14,047 nt of DNA from CAZZIZ01 sp964654535 (GCA_964654535.1 CAZZIZ010000084.1:1-14047), one strand, 5' to 3'. Positions 1-7,888 are shown, counted from the stretch's first letter. The notes: generated from the sequence alone by a model not told the origin. A program made the numbers and translations.

Positions 1-1535
1 GGAATATTTCCGTGCTTCTTCTTAGGAAGTGTTACTACTTTGTTTTCCAACATTGCAAACGCCTTGATTAATTTTCTACGCGTGTTTTTCGGCAATATTA
101 CTTCGTCGATAAAACCACGCTCAGCGGCTCCATAAGGATTGGCAAACTTATCGCCGTACTCCGCTTCTTTTTCTGCAAGTTTAGCGGCGGGATCTTTGGC
201 CGCTTTTATTTCTTTTCGGAAAATAATTTCACTCGCACCCTTGGCGCCCATTACTGCAATTTCGGCGAGAGGCCAGGCGAAGTTCATATCTGCTCCAATG
301 TGTTTTGAATTCATTACATCATAAGCGCCACCATAAGCCTTTCTGGTAATAACCGTAATTCTTGGAACCGTTGCCTCGCTTAAGGCATACAATAACTTCG
401 CGCCATTAGTAATGATGGCGTTCCATTCTTGATCTGTACCAGGAAGGAAACCAGGTACATCAACCAAGACTAACAACGGAATATTAAAGCAATCACAAAA
501 CCGCGTAAAACGAGCCGCCTTTTTTGAGCTGTTCACATCGAGACAACCCGCTAAGTTCATTGGTTGATTGGCCACCACTCCAACACTTCGCCCTGCCAGT
601 CTTATAAAACCGACAACGATGTTCTCGGCGTAATCTTTATGTATTTCAAAAAAGGATTCCTCGTCGGCTATGCCTTCAATAACCTCACGCATATCATAAG
701 GTTGATTTGCGCTTTCAGGGACTATGCTCTCTAACTCTTCGCGGATTTCGTCACCGATTTCGTAATCTATTTTGGGGGCTCTGTCCTCACAATTCTGAGG
801 CATATAGCTGAGCATTTTTTTGACCTGCTCAATGCAGTCAATATCATTTTGCGCGGTCAAATGGGTTACACCAGATTTAGTAGAGTGTGTACTTGCACCT
901 CCTAATTCTTCGCTGGTTACTTCTTCATTGGTAACGGTCTTAACCACGTTTGGACCAGTGACAAACATGTAACTCGAATTTTCTACCATAATGGTGAAGT
1001 CGGTCATCGCCGGAGAATAAACCGCTCCTCCTGCACAAGGGCCCATAATTGCGGAGATTTGTGGAATCACTCCAGAGGCCATTACATTTCTGTGAAAGAT
1101 GTCCGCGTAGCCACCTAAGGAACGAACTCCTTCTTGAATTCTCGCTCCGCCCGAATCGTTTAAGCCAATTAAGGGCGCGCCAGTCTTCATAGCTAAATCC
1201 ATGATTTTGCAAATCTTTTCTGCGTGTGTTTCCGACAAGGAGCCACCGAAAACCGTAAAGTCCTGAGCAAACACATATACCAAGCGTCCATTGACGGTAC
1301 CATATCCTGTAACGACACCGTCTCCGTAGAAAACTTGATCTCCCATTCCAAAATCTTTCGTGCGGTGGGTAACCAAGATTCCAATTTCTTCAAAGGAGCC
1401 ATCATCCATTAAAAAATGAACACGCTCTCTTGCAGTCAGCTTTCCTTTTTGGTGCTGCTTTTCAATACGCTTTTCGCCCCCACCGAGATGGGCTTCAGTG
1501 ATTTTATCTTGTAAGACTTTAAGTTTATCTGTCAT
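1..1535 (-). CDS. Acyl-CoA carboxylase carboxyltransferase (beta) subunit, propionyl-CoA type, 3' edge partial
   Basis: Transfers CO2 from carboxybiotin to an acyl-CoA, most likely propionyl-CoA to give (S)-methylmalonyl-CoA, in the cytoplasm. I translated this frame directly. It starts at ATG 1533-1535 (MTDKLKVLQDKITEAH) and stays open for 511 codons to the window edge, where it reads KKHGNI and the first two bases of a proline codon. The family usually ends in NIPL, so only one or two residues and the stop are missing. Crotonase-fold motifs are present: NDSGGAR near residues 126-132, GPCAGGAVYSPA near 166-176, VPGFLPGT near 360 and AYGGAYDVM near 400. It is the last gene of a minus-strand operon, 48 nt after the biotin carboxylase gene. 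Substrate preference (propionyl-, acetyl- or methylcrotonyl-CoA) is inferred. No decarboxylase membrane subunit is visible, which argues against methylmalonyl-CoA decarboxylase. Confidence 0.93.
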   Translation of the reverse strand, partial: MTDKLKVLQDKITEAHLGGGEKRIEKQHQKGKLTARERVHFLMDDGSFEEIGILVTHRTKDFGMGDQVFYGDGVVTGYGTVNGRLVYVFAQDFTVFGGSLSETHAEKICKIMDLAMKTGAPLIGLNDSGGARIQEGVRSLGGYADIFHRNVMASGVIPQISAIMGPCAGGAVYSPAMTDFTIMVENSSYMFVTGPNVVKTVTNEEVTSEELGGASTHSTKSGVTHLTAQNDIDCIEQVKKMLSYMPQNCEDRAPKIDYEIGDEIREELESIVPESANQPYDMREVIEGIADEESFFEIHKDYAENIVVGFIRLAGRSVGVVANQPMNLAGCLDVNSSKKAARFTRFCDCFNIPLLVLVDVPGFLPGTDQEWNAIITNGAKLLYALSEATVPRITVITRKAYGGAYDVMNSKHIGADMNFAWPLAEIAVMGAKGASEIIFRKEIKAAKDPAAKLAEKEAEYGDKFANPYGAAERGFIDEVILPKNTRRKLIKAFAMLENKVVTLPKKKHGNI

Positions 1536-1583
1536 TGCTTTGTTCTTCTTTAATAAGTGCCGAAACCGTTTAGGAAATTGGCA

Positions 1584-3053
1584 TTATCTGTTGCCATTCC
1601 AATTTGAGCTTTTGCTTTCCGTCACCACTAAATCTTTTTTACTCTCCATGAAAAATTGGAGTGCCACTTCAGCGGCAATTTTCCTTTCTTGCTTCCTTTG
1701 CGCTTCTATTTTTTCTGGGGAGAAGTAATTTTTCACAAAATGTGTATCGAAATCACCCGAAATAAAAGCTTCGTGCTCGCAAACAAATTTCCCAAATGGT
1801 AAGGTCGTTGCAATGCCTTCGATTTTATATTGCTCAATTGCGCTCAGCATTAACTGGATGGCCTCGTCTCGTGTTTTCGCGTAAGTGATCAACTTCGCGA
1901 TCATTGGATCGTAATAGATCGGTATCTCCATTCCTTCTTCGTAACCATCATCCAATCGAATACCAGCGCCAACTGGTCTTGTATAGGTTTCCAAAGTCCC
2001 AACACTGGGAAGAAAATTATTGAGCGGATCTTCAGCATAAATACGCAGCTCCAGGGCATGTCCCTTGATGCTCAGGTCATCTTGACTAATACTTAACTTT
2101 TCACCTCGTGCCACTTTTATTTGCTGTTCTACAAGGTCAACTCCGGTTATTAACTCTGAAACAGGATGTTCAACTTGCAGACGAGTATTCATCTCTAGAA
2201 AGTAGAAGTTCTTTTGATCATCTAGTAGAAACTCAACCGTGCCCGCACCAACGTAGTCGCAAGCCTTGGCAACTTTCACCGCTGCTTCGCCCATGGCTAT
2301 TCTCAGTTCTGGGCTAAGAATCGTTGAAGGGGCTTCCTCCACTACTTTTTGATGACGTCTTTGAACGCTGCATTCGCGCTCAAACAAATGGACTACATTC
2401 CCGTGCGCGTCCGCTAATACTTGAATTTCGATATGCCGCGGAGAGCTAACATACTTTTCAATGAATACCGACCCATCACCAAAAGCGGAGACCGCCTCAC
2501 TAATCGCCCTTTCCATTTGGTCAGGAAGCTCTTCTAAGTTGTCAACCACGCGCATCCCTTTTCCACCTCCACCGGCAGAAGCTTTAATTAAAACTGGGAA
2601 GCCGATTTTTACTGCAATTTCTTTTGCCAATTCAACATCGGTTATGGCTTCCTCAATACCGGGCACCATTGGAATGTTGTAATCTTTAACTGCTTCCTTT
2701 GCTGCCAGTTTGCTACCCATGACTTCAATGGCATACGGCCGCGGACCGATAAACGTGATTCCGTTTTTCTCAACCATCTTGGCAAACGCGGAATTCTCAC
2801 TTAAAAATCCGTAGCCAGGATGAATACCATCAGCACCAGTATTCTTCGCCGCCTCCACAATCTTTTCCATGTTCAAATAAGATTCAGACGAAGGCGCCGG
2901 CCCTAGCAAGACCGCTTCATCTGCAAAACGAACGTGCAGCGCATTTCTGTCAACTTCTGAATATACTGCTACCGTTTTGATGCCCATTGCCTTGGCCGTG
3001 CGCATGACACGTAGCGCAATTTCACCTCGGTTAGCAATTAATATTTTTTTCAT
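1584..3053 (-). CDS. Biotin carboxylase subunit of acyl-CoA carboxylase
   Basis: Carboxylates the biotin on the carrier protein using ATP and bicarbonate, as the first half-reaction of the acyl-CoA carboxylase. The 489-residue protein has the N-terminal biotin carboxylase domain (KKILIANRGEIALRV from residue 2; HPGYGFLSEN at 78-87), a central ATP-grasp domain with the glycine-rich ATP loop KASAGGGGKGMR (157-168), RRHQK (232-236) and the catalytic stretch FLEMNTRLQVEHPVSE (285-300), then the C-terminal domain to about residue 445. All key residues appear intact. It is about 40 residues longer than the free-standing E. coli AccC; the extra tail (about 446-489) is charged and then Ser/Lys-rich, has no recognised motif and carries no biotinyl domain. 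It lies between the carrier gene (40 nt upstream) and the carboxyltransferase gene (48 nt downstream). Whether it serves propionyl- or acetyl-CoA carboxylase cannot be told from this subunit alone. Confidence 0.95.
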   Translation of the reverse strand: MKKILIANRGEIALRVMRTAKAMGIKTVAVYSEVDRNALHVRFADEAVLLGPAPSSESYLNMEKIVEAAKNTGADGIHPGYGFLSENSAFAKMVEKNGITFIGPRPYAIEVMGSKLAAKEAVKDYNIPMVPGIEEAITDVELAKEIAVKIGFPVLIKASAGGGGKGMRVVDNLEELPDQMERAISEAVSAFGDGSVFIEKYVSSPRHIEIQVLADAHGNVVHLFERECSVQRRHQKVVEEAPSTILSPELRIAMGEAAVKVAKACDYVGAGTVEFLLDDQKNFYFLEMNTRLQVEHPVSELITGVDLVEQQIKVARGEKLSISQDDLSIKGHALELRIYAEDPLNNFLPSVGTLETYTRPVGAGIRLDDGYEEGMEIPIYYDPMIAKLITYAKTRDEAIQLMLSAIEQYKIEGIATTLPFGKFVCEHEAFISGDFDTHFVKNYFSPEKIEAQRKQERKIAAEVALQFFMESKKDLVVTESKSSNWNGNR

Positions 3054-3093
3054 TTACGCTCTTTGATCTTTTTATTTTTCCTCCTCGCTTCCA

Positions 3094-3564
3094 TTATTCC
3101 ATATCAATAATAATCTGTCCCTTATCGACGGACGCACCTTTTTCAAATAGCACTTCTTTAACAATGCCTTCACCTTCGGCCTTTAGAACATTCTCCATTT
3201 TCATAGCTTCAAGAATTAGCAGCTGATCTCCCTTTTCAATGGACTGACCAGCCTCAACTAAAATGTCGATAATCAAGCCAGGCATTGGAGCCTTAATGTT
3301 TTTTAGTTTTTGATTATTAACAGCTGAAAAACCCATCTTTTCAACCAATTGGTCGTATTTGTCTTTTAACTTGACTTCATACCTATTGCCATTAACTTCA
3401 AGCAAAAAGCGTTTCAAGGCAAAATCGGATTCTATAATTTCAACTTCATACTTCCGATTATTCTCCAAGGCATGAAACTTTGAATCACTTATTTGGATAG
3501 CGTCAACTAGACTCGTTTCATCCAACTCAAAAGTTTCATTCTCAACTTTAGCTATATAGGACAT
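3094..3564 (-). CDS. Biotin carboxyl carrier protein of acyl-CoA carboxylase
   Basis: Carries biotin between the biotin carboxylase and the carboxyltransferase encoded just downstream. The C-terminal 70 residues form a biotinyl/lipoyl domain: KAPMPGLI (91-98) starts the fold, and the biotinylation motif EAMKME (119-124) places biotin on Lys122. Residues 1-85 do not resemble the usual Ala/Pro-rich AccB linker. They look like a small folded beta-rich region, as seen in Bacteroidota carriers where a biotin carboxylase/carboxyltransferase docking segment sits on the carrier protein; that reading is inferred. It is the first gene of the three-gene operon, with an ATG at 3562-3564. The 146 nt upstream, back to the deacylase stop, hold no hairpin terminator or convincing promoter that I can see, so co-transcription with the deacylase gene is possible. 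Confidence 0.92.
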   Translation of the reverse strand: MSYIAKVENETFELDETSLVDAIQISDSKFHALENNRKYEVEIIESDFALKRFLLEVNGNRYEVKLKDKYDQLVEKMGFSAVNNQKLKNIKAPMPGLIIDILVEAGQSIEKGDQLLILEAMKMENVLKAEGEGIVKEVLFEKGASVDKGQIIIDME

Positions 3565-3710
3565 TGTATTTTTTTTACGACAAAATTTTGAAGCTCAAAC
3601 AAATAAAGACCAGCTATAATTCACAGCCGTATTGCTATAAAACTTCAACATTCGAAAATAAGGATTTAGGAAACAATGCCTCAGCTTCGCACGAAAGAGG
3701 GGCAAAATAT

Positions 3711-4613
3711 CTAAAAATAGGTCTCCATCCCTACCCTAAAGGTATTGGCATGGGCCTCTACAATTCGCGAGACGTTTTCTGAGTAGCCGCCGCCCATTAC
3801 CGCTACAACTGGAATACCGTCCCGCTTGGCTCGCTTGAGGACGATTTCGTCTCTTTGCTTGCAGCCCTCCAAACTAAGTCCAAGCCTTCCCAACTTATCG
3901 GTGGCTAAGACATCTACTCCGGACTGAAAAAAGATAAAATCGGGTTCTACTTGGTCAAGTAGACGAGGAAGCGTGTCTTCTAAGGCCTTCAGATAGGTGC
4001 CATCATCGCAATGATCTGGCATCGGAAGATCTAGATCCGATTGTTCTTTTTGCAGGGGATAGTTATTGGCGCCGTGCATGCTAAAAGTAAAAACGCGCTT
4101 GTCGTTTTGAAAAATCTCAGCGGTGCCGTTTCCTTGATGCACATCGAGATCAACCACGAGTATTTTATCTAAGTCGTGATTGTCCAGTAGGTCGCTCGCG
4201 GCCATAGCAATATCGTTGAGCAAACAAAAACCTTCGCCGTGGTCGGTGTAGGCGTGGTGGGTTCCACCAGCTATGTTTGCGGCCAAGCCATATTGTAGTG
4301 CAAACTGAGCTGCTTGTCGGGTTCCCTCGCCTATTATGATTTCGCGTTGCACAAGTTGCGGAGATAGTGGGAATCCCGTTTTACGCTCTTCGCTTTTTGT
4401 CAATTCCTGTTTGACTAACTTTTGCCAATACTCTTCAGTGTGCACGGCTAAGATGATTTCCTCAGCGATGGCCTCTGGTTGGAAAAAATTCGCCTCACTT
4501 AAGGTTCCTTCCTTTTGCAATTGCTCGGGAAGCAGGTTGTACTTAAGCATGGGAAAACGATGTTTCTCCGGTAAGTCGTGTTTGTAGTCTTTGGTCCAGG
4601 CGACTTTTAGCAA
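3711..4613 (-). CDS. Zinc-dependent histone deacetylase family lysine deacylase
   Basis: An arginase/deacetylase-fold amidohydrolase predicted to remove acyl groups from lysine side chains or polyamines. The 300-residue protein has the expected catalytic set: the His-His pair in GGTHHA (His119, His120), zinc ligands Asp157 and His159 in DLDVHQGNG, the third zinc ligand Asp239 in ATDKLG, and the transition-state Tyr277 in GGGY. Length fits bacterial single-domain members. The start is TTG (4611-4613). In-frame upstream codons run to a stop at 4659-4661 without ATG, and TTG gives the family-typical N terminus with HRFPM at 18-22; the first internal ATG (Met22) would cut into that conserved part. 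It lies upstream of the acyl-CoA carboxylase operon on the same strand, which suggests but does not prove a role in undoing protein acylation linked to acyl-CoA levels. Its true substrate is unknown. Confidence 0.93.
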   Translation of the reverse strand: MLKVAWTKDYKHDLPEKHRFPMLKYNLLPEQLQKEGTLSEANFFQPEAIAEEIILAVHTEEYWQKLVKQELTKSEERKTGFPLSPQLVQREIIIGEGTRQAAQFALQYGLAANIAGGTHHAYTDHGEGFCLLNDIAMAASDLLDNHDLDKILVVDLDVHQGNGTAEIFQNDKRVFTFSMHGANNYPLQKEQSDLDLPMPDHCDDGTYLKALEDTLPRLLDQVEPDFIFFQSGVDVLATDKLGRLGLSLEGCKQRDEIVLKRAKRDGIPVVAVMGGGYSENVSRIVEAHANTFRVGMETYF

Positions 4614-4679
4614 AGGTTTTTTTTCTGCGAAGATAATACCTGAGCTATCTGAAGAGTGTTATACCATTAAATTTTTGTT

Positions 4680-4914
4680 GGGCGTAACCCTTCAATCTTG
4701 GCTGCCAACTTGCAATTTCTTCTTCCTGCGGAAAGCTAAATTGCTTCGGGCGCCAAGATTGAAGGGTCGGGCTTTCCAGGACTCCGCGTTCGCTCCGGTC
4801 CCCATCTTGTTCAGCTAAAGTTTTTGCTTCTACCTCTGCGAGGTAAGCACAAACTAGCCTCACAAAGGCGACTGCTCCCTTTGGTCGCATCCTTCCTATC
4901 CCTTACGCGGGTGC
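4680..4914 (-). repeat. Structured intergenic repeat element, complete copy
   Basis: This fills almost all of the 313-nt gap between the phosphatase and deacylase genes and is oriented like both. Read on the minus strand it begins 12 nt after the phosphatase stop with GCACCCGCG, continues with GGAAGGATGCGACC (within 4883-4905), contains GGAAAGCCCGACCC (4764-4777), and ends GGGTTACGCCC (4680-4690). It can form several hairpins: 4868-4872 with 4884-4888, 4831-4836 with 4840-4845 (6 bp, 3-nt loop), 4779-4782 with 4798-4801, and a terminal nested stem. The first 23 nt after the leader match 20 of 23 positions at 14017-14039, so it is a dispersed repeat. I associate this kind of pattern with repeated intergenic sequences of Bacteroidota but know no name or function for it. 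No T tract follows, so it is not a standard terminator. Confidence 0.72.
4687..4767 (-). other. Nested inverted repeat at the 3' end of the structured element
   Basis: The arms 4687-4702 and 4752-4767 are perfect 16-nt reverse complements (first arm begins ACCCTTCAATCTTGG). Inside the 49-nt loop a second pair, 4712-4718 and 4738-4744 (GCAATTT / AAATTGC), and a third, 4723-4726 and 4730-4733, stack toward a TGC loop. The result is one long interrupted hairpin in RNA of either strand, or a cruciform in DNA. Confidence 0.85.
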
Positions 4915-4926
4915 TTATCTCGAAGA

Positions 4927-6459
4927 TTAGTTTACGTCCCTGATTTTGTCACAAGCATTTTCATAATGCTCCTCATCGCCGAACTGAACAGCGTGCGCCT
5001 CCATACCTTTCTCATCTAAAACAATCAGGTCGATAAAGTGGGGCTGGAGCTCATCGGGCAGCGTCGTCCAAAAAACAACACTCGTGCTGTCAACCTGCAA
5101 TGGCAAAGGAACATCGACATTAAAATGAATTTGTCTCTTGGTCTTGATGCATTTGCTAGAGTCTGCGATAAAATAATGCAGACCACTAATACGAATCGGC
5201 TGCAAACAAGTAAAAGCAAAGCCATCTATCAATTTAGCATCGCGACCATCCTTGATTGCCTGGGCGGGACTTGACTTGAGCATGTTTAATGCTGAAACCT
5301 GCAAATTGGAATAAACAGGCAACAAGTTTTTTATCCGCGATGAATCAAGCATACCCTTCATTACTGGATTGAGGGGGCGCATTCGTTCCGCCTGCTCGAA
5401 TCTTTCGATGGCATCGCCGTAGGCGCCTTGATGATAAAAAACTTCTGCATCGCTGAGATGAGATTCATAAATGGCTGTTTCTTTTTGCCCTTCGAAATAG
5501 TTGTAGGCAAAGTACATCCCAACCAAGCCAGCAAGCAATACGCCTAAAACTATAGGTAAGCCATAACTGGTTTTCTTAGGACTGGCTTTTGCTTTTGCTT
5601 TCGCAGCTGAGGTGGTTTGGCTTTTTCTTACTGGTTCTGTAGTCGGCTCTATTTTTTCCTTGGCGACTACTCCTTGCGCCTTTTCGTTTATGCTTTGCTT
5701 TTTCTCCTCAAATTCTAACTCAACTAAGTAGCAACTATAGTTGTCTTTGGAGTTGAGAGCGCAGGTCTCGTTAATTTTTTGAACCGCATCATTTACAGAA
5801 ATTCCGCTTTCCAAAAAATCGCTTAAATCTTGGTTGGAAAGTGCATCGGTAACGCCATCGGTGCAAAGTAAAAAGCGGTCACCACTTTTTATATCGGTGA
5901 GGCGCTGCATTTCCATAACTGCTGGCTCCCCTACTCCACTAACCGCACGCAAAATCACATTTTTCTGCGGGTGCGTTCTGGCTTCTTCCGCAGTAATGTC
6001 TCCAGCTTTGACCATAGCATTGACCAAGGAATGGTCATTGGTTTGGTAAACTATTTTTCCATCGCGAAATTGGTAGATTCGGCTATCGCCCACCCAACCA
6101 ATATGCGCCTCGCCATTGTCGGTAAAACGTATCCAAGTCAAGGTAGTCGACATAGATTCGTTGCCTGGATTTTTGGCGATGTATCGTTCTATGAGTGCTT
6201 CGCTATCGCGAAGGCCTTCGGTGTAGAGCTCTGTATCGAAATCGTTTTGGTCAAAACCTGCTAGGCAATCCAACATAGTGTTGGCACAAATGCGCGAGGC
6301 GACCTCGCCTTTGGAACCACCACCCACGCCATCGCATACCACATAGACGTTAGTCTGTTGGTCGGTTTCGTTTGGATCGGGGGCAATAGCGTCCTGATTA
6401 TTGGGACGAATACCCTTTTCACAAACGGCCTGACTTTTATAGCGTAAACGCGGATCCAT
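4927..6459 (-). CDS. Membrane-anchored PP2C-type Ser/Thr phosphatase with C-terminal extracytoplasmic region
   Basis: Predicted metal-dependent protein phosphatase acting on phospho-Ser/Thr. The catalytic PP2C domain (about 1-250) has the family motifs intact: RPNNQD (18-23), VCDGVGG (41-47), STTL (104-107), GWVGDSRIY (121-129), NDHS (141-144), LCTDGVTD (198-205) and KDNYS (238-242). A Lys/Ala/Ser/Thr-rich linker (about 255-298) leads to one membrane helix (about 300-320, LPIVLGVLLAGLVGMYFAYNYF). The Lys-rich side precedes the helix, so the phosphatase is probably cytoplasmic and the C-terminal 190 residues outside. That part starts with a TPR-like helical pair (about 333-366, YHQGAYGDAIERFEQAERM) followed by a domain I do not recognise (about 380-510, three cysteines). 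The ATG is at 6457-6459. It is divergent from the VWA gene across 140 nt, so shared regulation is likely. The phosphatase call is firm; the target is unknown. Confidence 0.92.
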   Translation of the reverse strand: MDPRLRYKSQAVCEKGIRPNNQDAIAPDPNETDQQTNVYVVCDGVGGGSKGEVASRICANTMLDCLAGFDQNDFDTELYTEGLRDSEALIERYIAKNPGNESMSTTLTWIRFTDNGEAHIGWVGDSRIYQFRDGKIVYQTNDHSLVNAMVKAGDITAEEARTHPQKNVILRAVSGVGEPAVMEMQRLTDIKSGDRFLLCTDGVTDALSNQDLSDFLESGISVNDAVQKINETCALNSKDNYSCYLVELEFEEKKQSINEKAQGVVAKEKIEPTTEPVRKSQTTSAAKAKAKASPKKTSYGLPIVLGVLLAGLVGMYFAYNYFEGQKETAIYESHLSDAEVFYHQGAYGDAIERFEQAERMRPLNPVMKGMLDSSRIKNLLPVYSNLQVSALNMLKSSPAQAIKDGRDAKLIDGFAFTCLQPIRISGLHYFIADSSKCIKTKRQIHFNVDVPLPLQVDSTSVVFWTTLPDELQPHFIDLIVLDEKGMEAHAVQFGDEEHYENACDKIRDVN

Positions 6460-6548
6460 TTTGTTAAAATAATACTACTGCAACATATTAAAATGAGTGG
6501 CAAAATTCGTTAAGAGATGTACCATTCTTGTTCATAGAAGTTAACAAG

Positions 6549-6578
6549 TTGGGGCTTCATTCCTCTTGAATAACTTAA
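6549..6578 (+). promoter_or_regulatory. Possible Bacteroidota-type promoter for the VWA gene
   Basis: TTG at 6549-6551 is followed after 19 nt by TAACTTAA at 6571-6578. The Bacteroidota consensus is TTG, about 19 nt, then TAnnTTTG. Spacing fits exactly, but the second box matches only four of its six fixed bases. The start codon follows 21 nt later. This is a weak candidate in the shared divergent region. Confidence 0.22.
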
Positions 6579-6599
6579 TTTCACGCTCAATAGTGCGCA

Positions 6600-7877
6600 A
6601 TGGCTCGTAAAGAAATAAACGTATTTAACGTGTCCTTTCTGGATTTACTCTCAGGAGCACTGGGAGCGGTATTGCTGCTTTTTATAGTCATACCCAAGCT
6701 GGATGCTTCAATTGTTAAAAAACTGGAGAAACTAGAGTCTATTGAGGAGCTAGAGATGGATGCTCAGGAAATAGAAAGTATGATGAGCCAGCTGCAATCT
6801 TCAGTTTCTAAATCCACGTTTAACGGCTTGAAGGTAAAAGTAGACAACCTAAACGCTCACGTAGCCTCACTAGGTGCGGAGGCAGAGCGTTTGCAACAAC
6901 TTTTGGGGCAATGTCAAACCGAGCGCGCGGAGTACATAGAGCGTATCAAAAAGCTGAGTGCCGAACTAGAGCAGGTAAAATCTAAGCTGCAAAACGATAC
7001 TGATGTCAATCAAGAATTGTTAGCAGAAAATGAGGCGCTCAAAGAAGAGGTAACTAAGAAGGAAAAGCAGATTACCTACGACAAGAAAAAGATAGAGTCG
7101 CTGGAGGCAGATGCGGAAGCCATAAAGGAAGAAATGGCTAAAGCCGATCGACATAAAGAGCTGTATAAAGAAGAAATCAAAAAGCTCAAAGAAGAGATTC
7201 AAGCAGCTAAAAGTGATTCTAACTCTACGGCCCAGGTTGAGCAAAAACTGGAGCAAGCGGAGAACAAAATCGAACAGCTCACGGATAAACTTCAGCAGTA
7301 CGAAGAAAAGTTGGGTCTTAAATTCGAAGACAAGAACATTGTCTTTATGGTAGACGTATCTGGAAGTATGGACGAAGATCCTGAGCCCGAAAAATTAAAC
7401 GAGGTGCGCGCGGGTATTAAAATGCTGATCGCTAATATGGACGAAAGCTACAAAGTGGACATTGTTATATTTCCTAAGGGCCCGCAAAAAGATTATGACT
7501 ACTTGTATGGTGGCTTGAAACCAGTTACCGAAAAGTCGAAATACGAAATCTATAATTACCTAAGTAGCCTCTATGCGCGTAACTGCACGCCCACGCGTGC
7601 GGCGATGGACTTTGTATTCAAGAGTCCCAATTACAAAAGTGCTGGTACGATTACTTTTATGTCTGATGGTACGCCAACTAAACGTTCGGGAACTGCTTGT
7701 CCTGATGATCCTATTGATTCAGTATTGGGTCATATAAAATCGCTCAACAAAGGCTCGAAGGTAATTAATACTATTGGTGTAGGGCGTGATTATCGTCAGG
7801 TAAACAGTTCACAAAGCAAAGTGACCTTTATGAAAAAGCTGGCTAAGCAGAATAAGGGGTTTTATATAGGGTTCTAA
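6600..7877 (+). CDS. Membrane-anchored coiled-coil VWA domain protein with MotB/ExbD-like N-terminal helix
   Basis: A 425-residue protein in three parts. Residues 1-35 hold a membrane helix, FLDLLSGALGAVLLLFIVIP (13-32), with an acidic residue, Asp15, at its start. Residues about 36-240 are long, highly charged heptad-type helix (Glu/Lys/Gln/Leu-rich), a predicted coiled coil. Residues about 246-425 are a von Willebrand factor A domain with an apparently complete metal-ion adhesion site: DVSGS (252-256), a threonine in CTPTRAAM (Thr330 or Thr332) and Asp356 in FMSDGTP. The helix resembles the MotB/ExbD/TolR N-terminal helix in the position of the Asp and the small residues after it (my comparison by eye). 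It is divergent from the PP2C gene. VWA proteins and PP2C phosphatases also co-occur in TerY-P-type modules, but no kinase is in view. Its 3' end lies 11 nt from that of dapB, with the genes convergent. The biological role is unknown. Confidence 0.88.
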   Translation: MARKEINVFNVSFLDLLSGALGAVLLLFIVIPKLDASIVKKLEKLESIEELEMDAQEIESMMSQLQSSVSKSTFNGLKVKVDNLNAHVASLGAEAERLQQLLGQCQTERAEYIERIKKLSAELEQVKSKLQNDTDVNQELLAENEALKEEVTKKEKQITYDKKKIESLEADAEAIKEEMAKADRHKELYKEEIKKLKEEIQAAKSDSNSTAQVEQKLEQAENKIEQLTDKLQQYEEKLGLKFEDKNIVFMVDVSGSMDEDPEPEKLNEVRAGIKMLIANMDESYKVDIVIFPKGPQKDYDYLYGGLKPVTEKSKYEIYNYLSSLYARNCTPTRAAMDFVFKSPNYKSAGTITFMSDGTPTKRSGTACPDDPIDSVLGHIKSLNKGSKVINTIGVGRDYRQVNSSQSKVTFMKKLAKQNKGFYIGF

Positions 7878-7888
7878 TACGCCCTTAT

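Noticed and set aside
940..1405. Two minus-strand open frames of 90 and 70 codons within the first 1.5 kb
   Set aside because: Both are other-frame shadows of the carboxyltransferase gene, which reads continuously from 1535 to the window edge.
3564..3782. Open frame of 72 codons on the plus strand between the carrier and deacylase genes
   Set aside because: It overlaps the conserved 3' end of the deacylase gene, and the product has no recognisable features.
4687..4767. Standard Rho-independent terminator for the phosphatase gene
   Set aside because: The stem is long and nested with a large loop, and no T run follows on the minus strand.
4645..4890. Open frame of 81 codons on the minus strand inside the intergenic element
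   Set aside because: It lies wholly within the repeated, hairpin-rich element, its product resembles no protein I know, and it reads through both arms of the inverted repeat.
6527..6548. Inverted repeat CTTGTT / AACAAG in the phosphatase/VWA divergent region
   Set aside because: Six base pairs with a 10-nt gap in AT-rich sequence is easily expected by chance and not worth an operator call.
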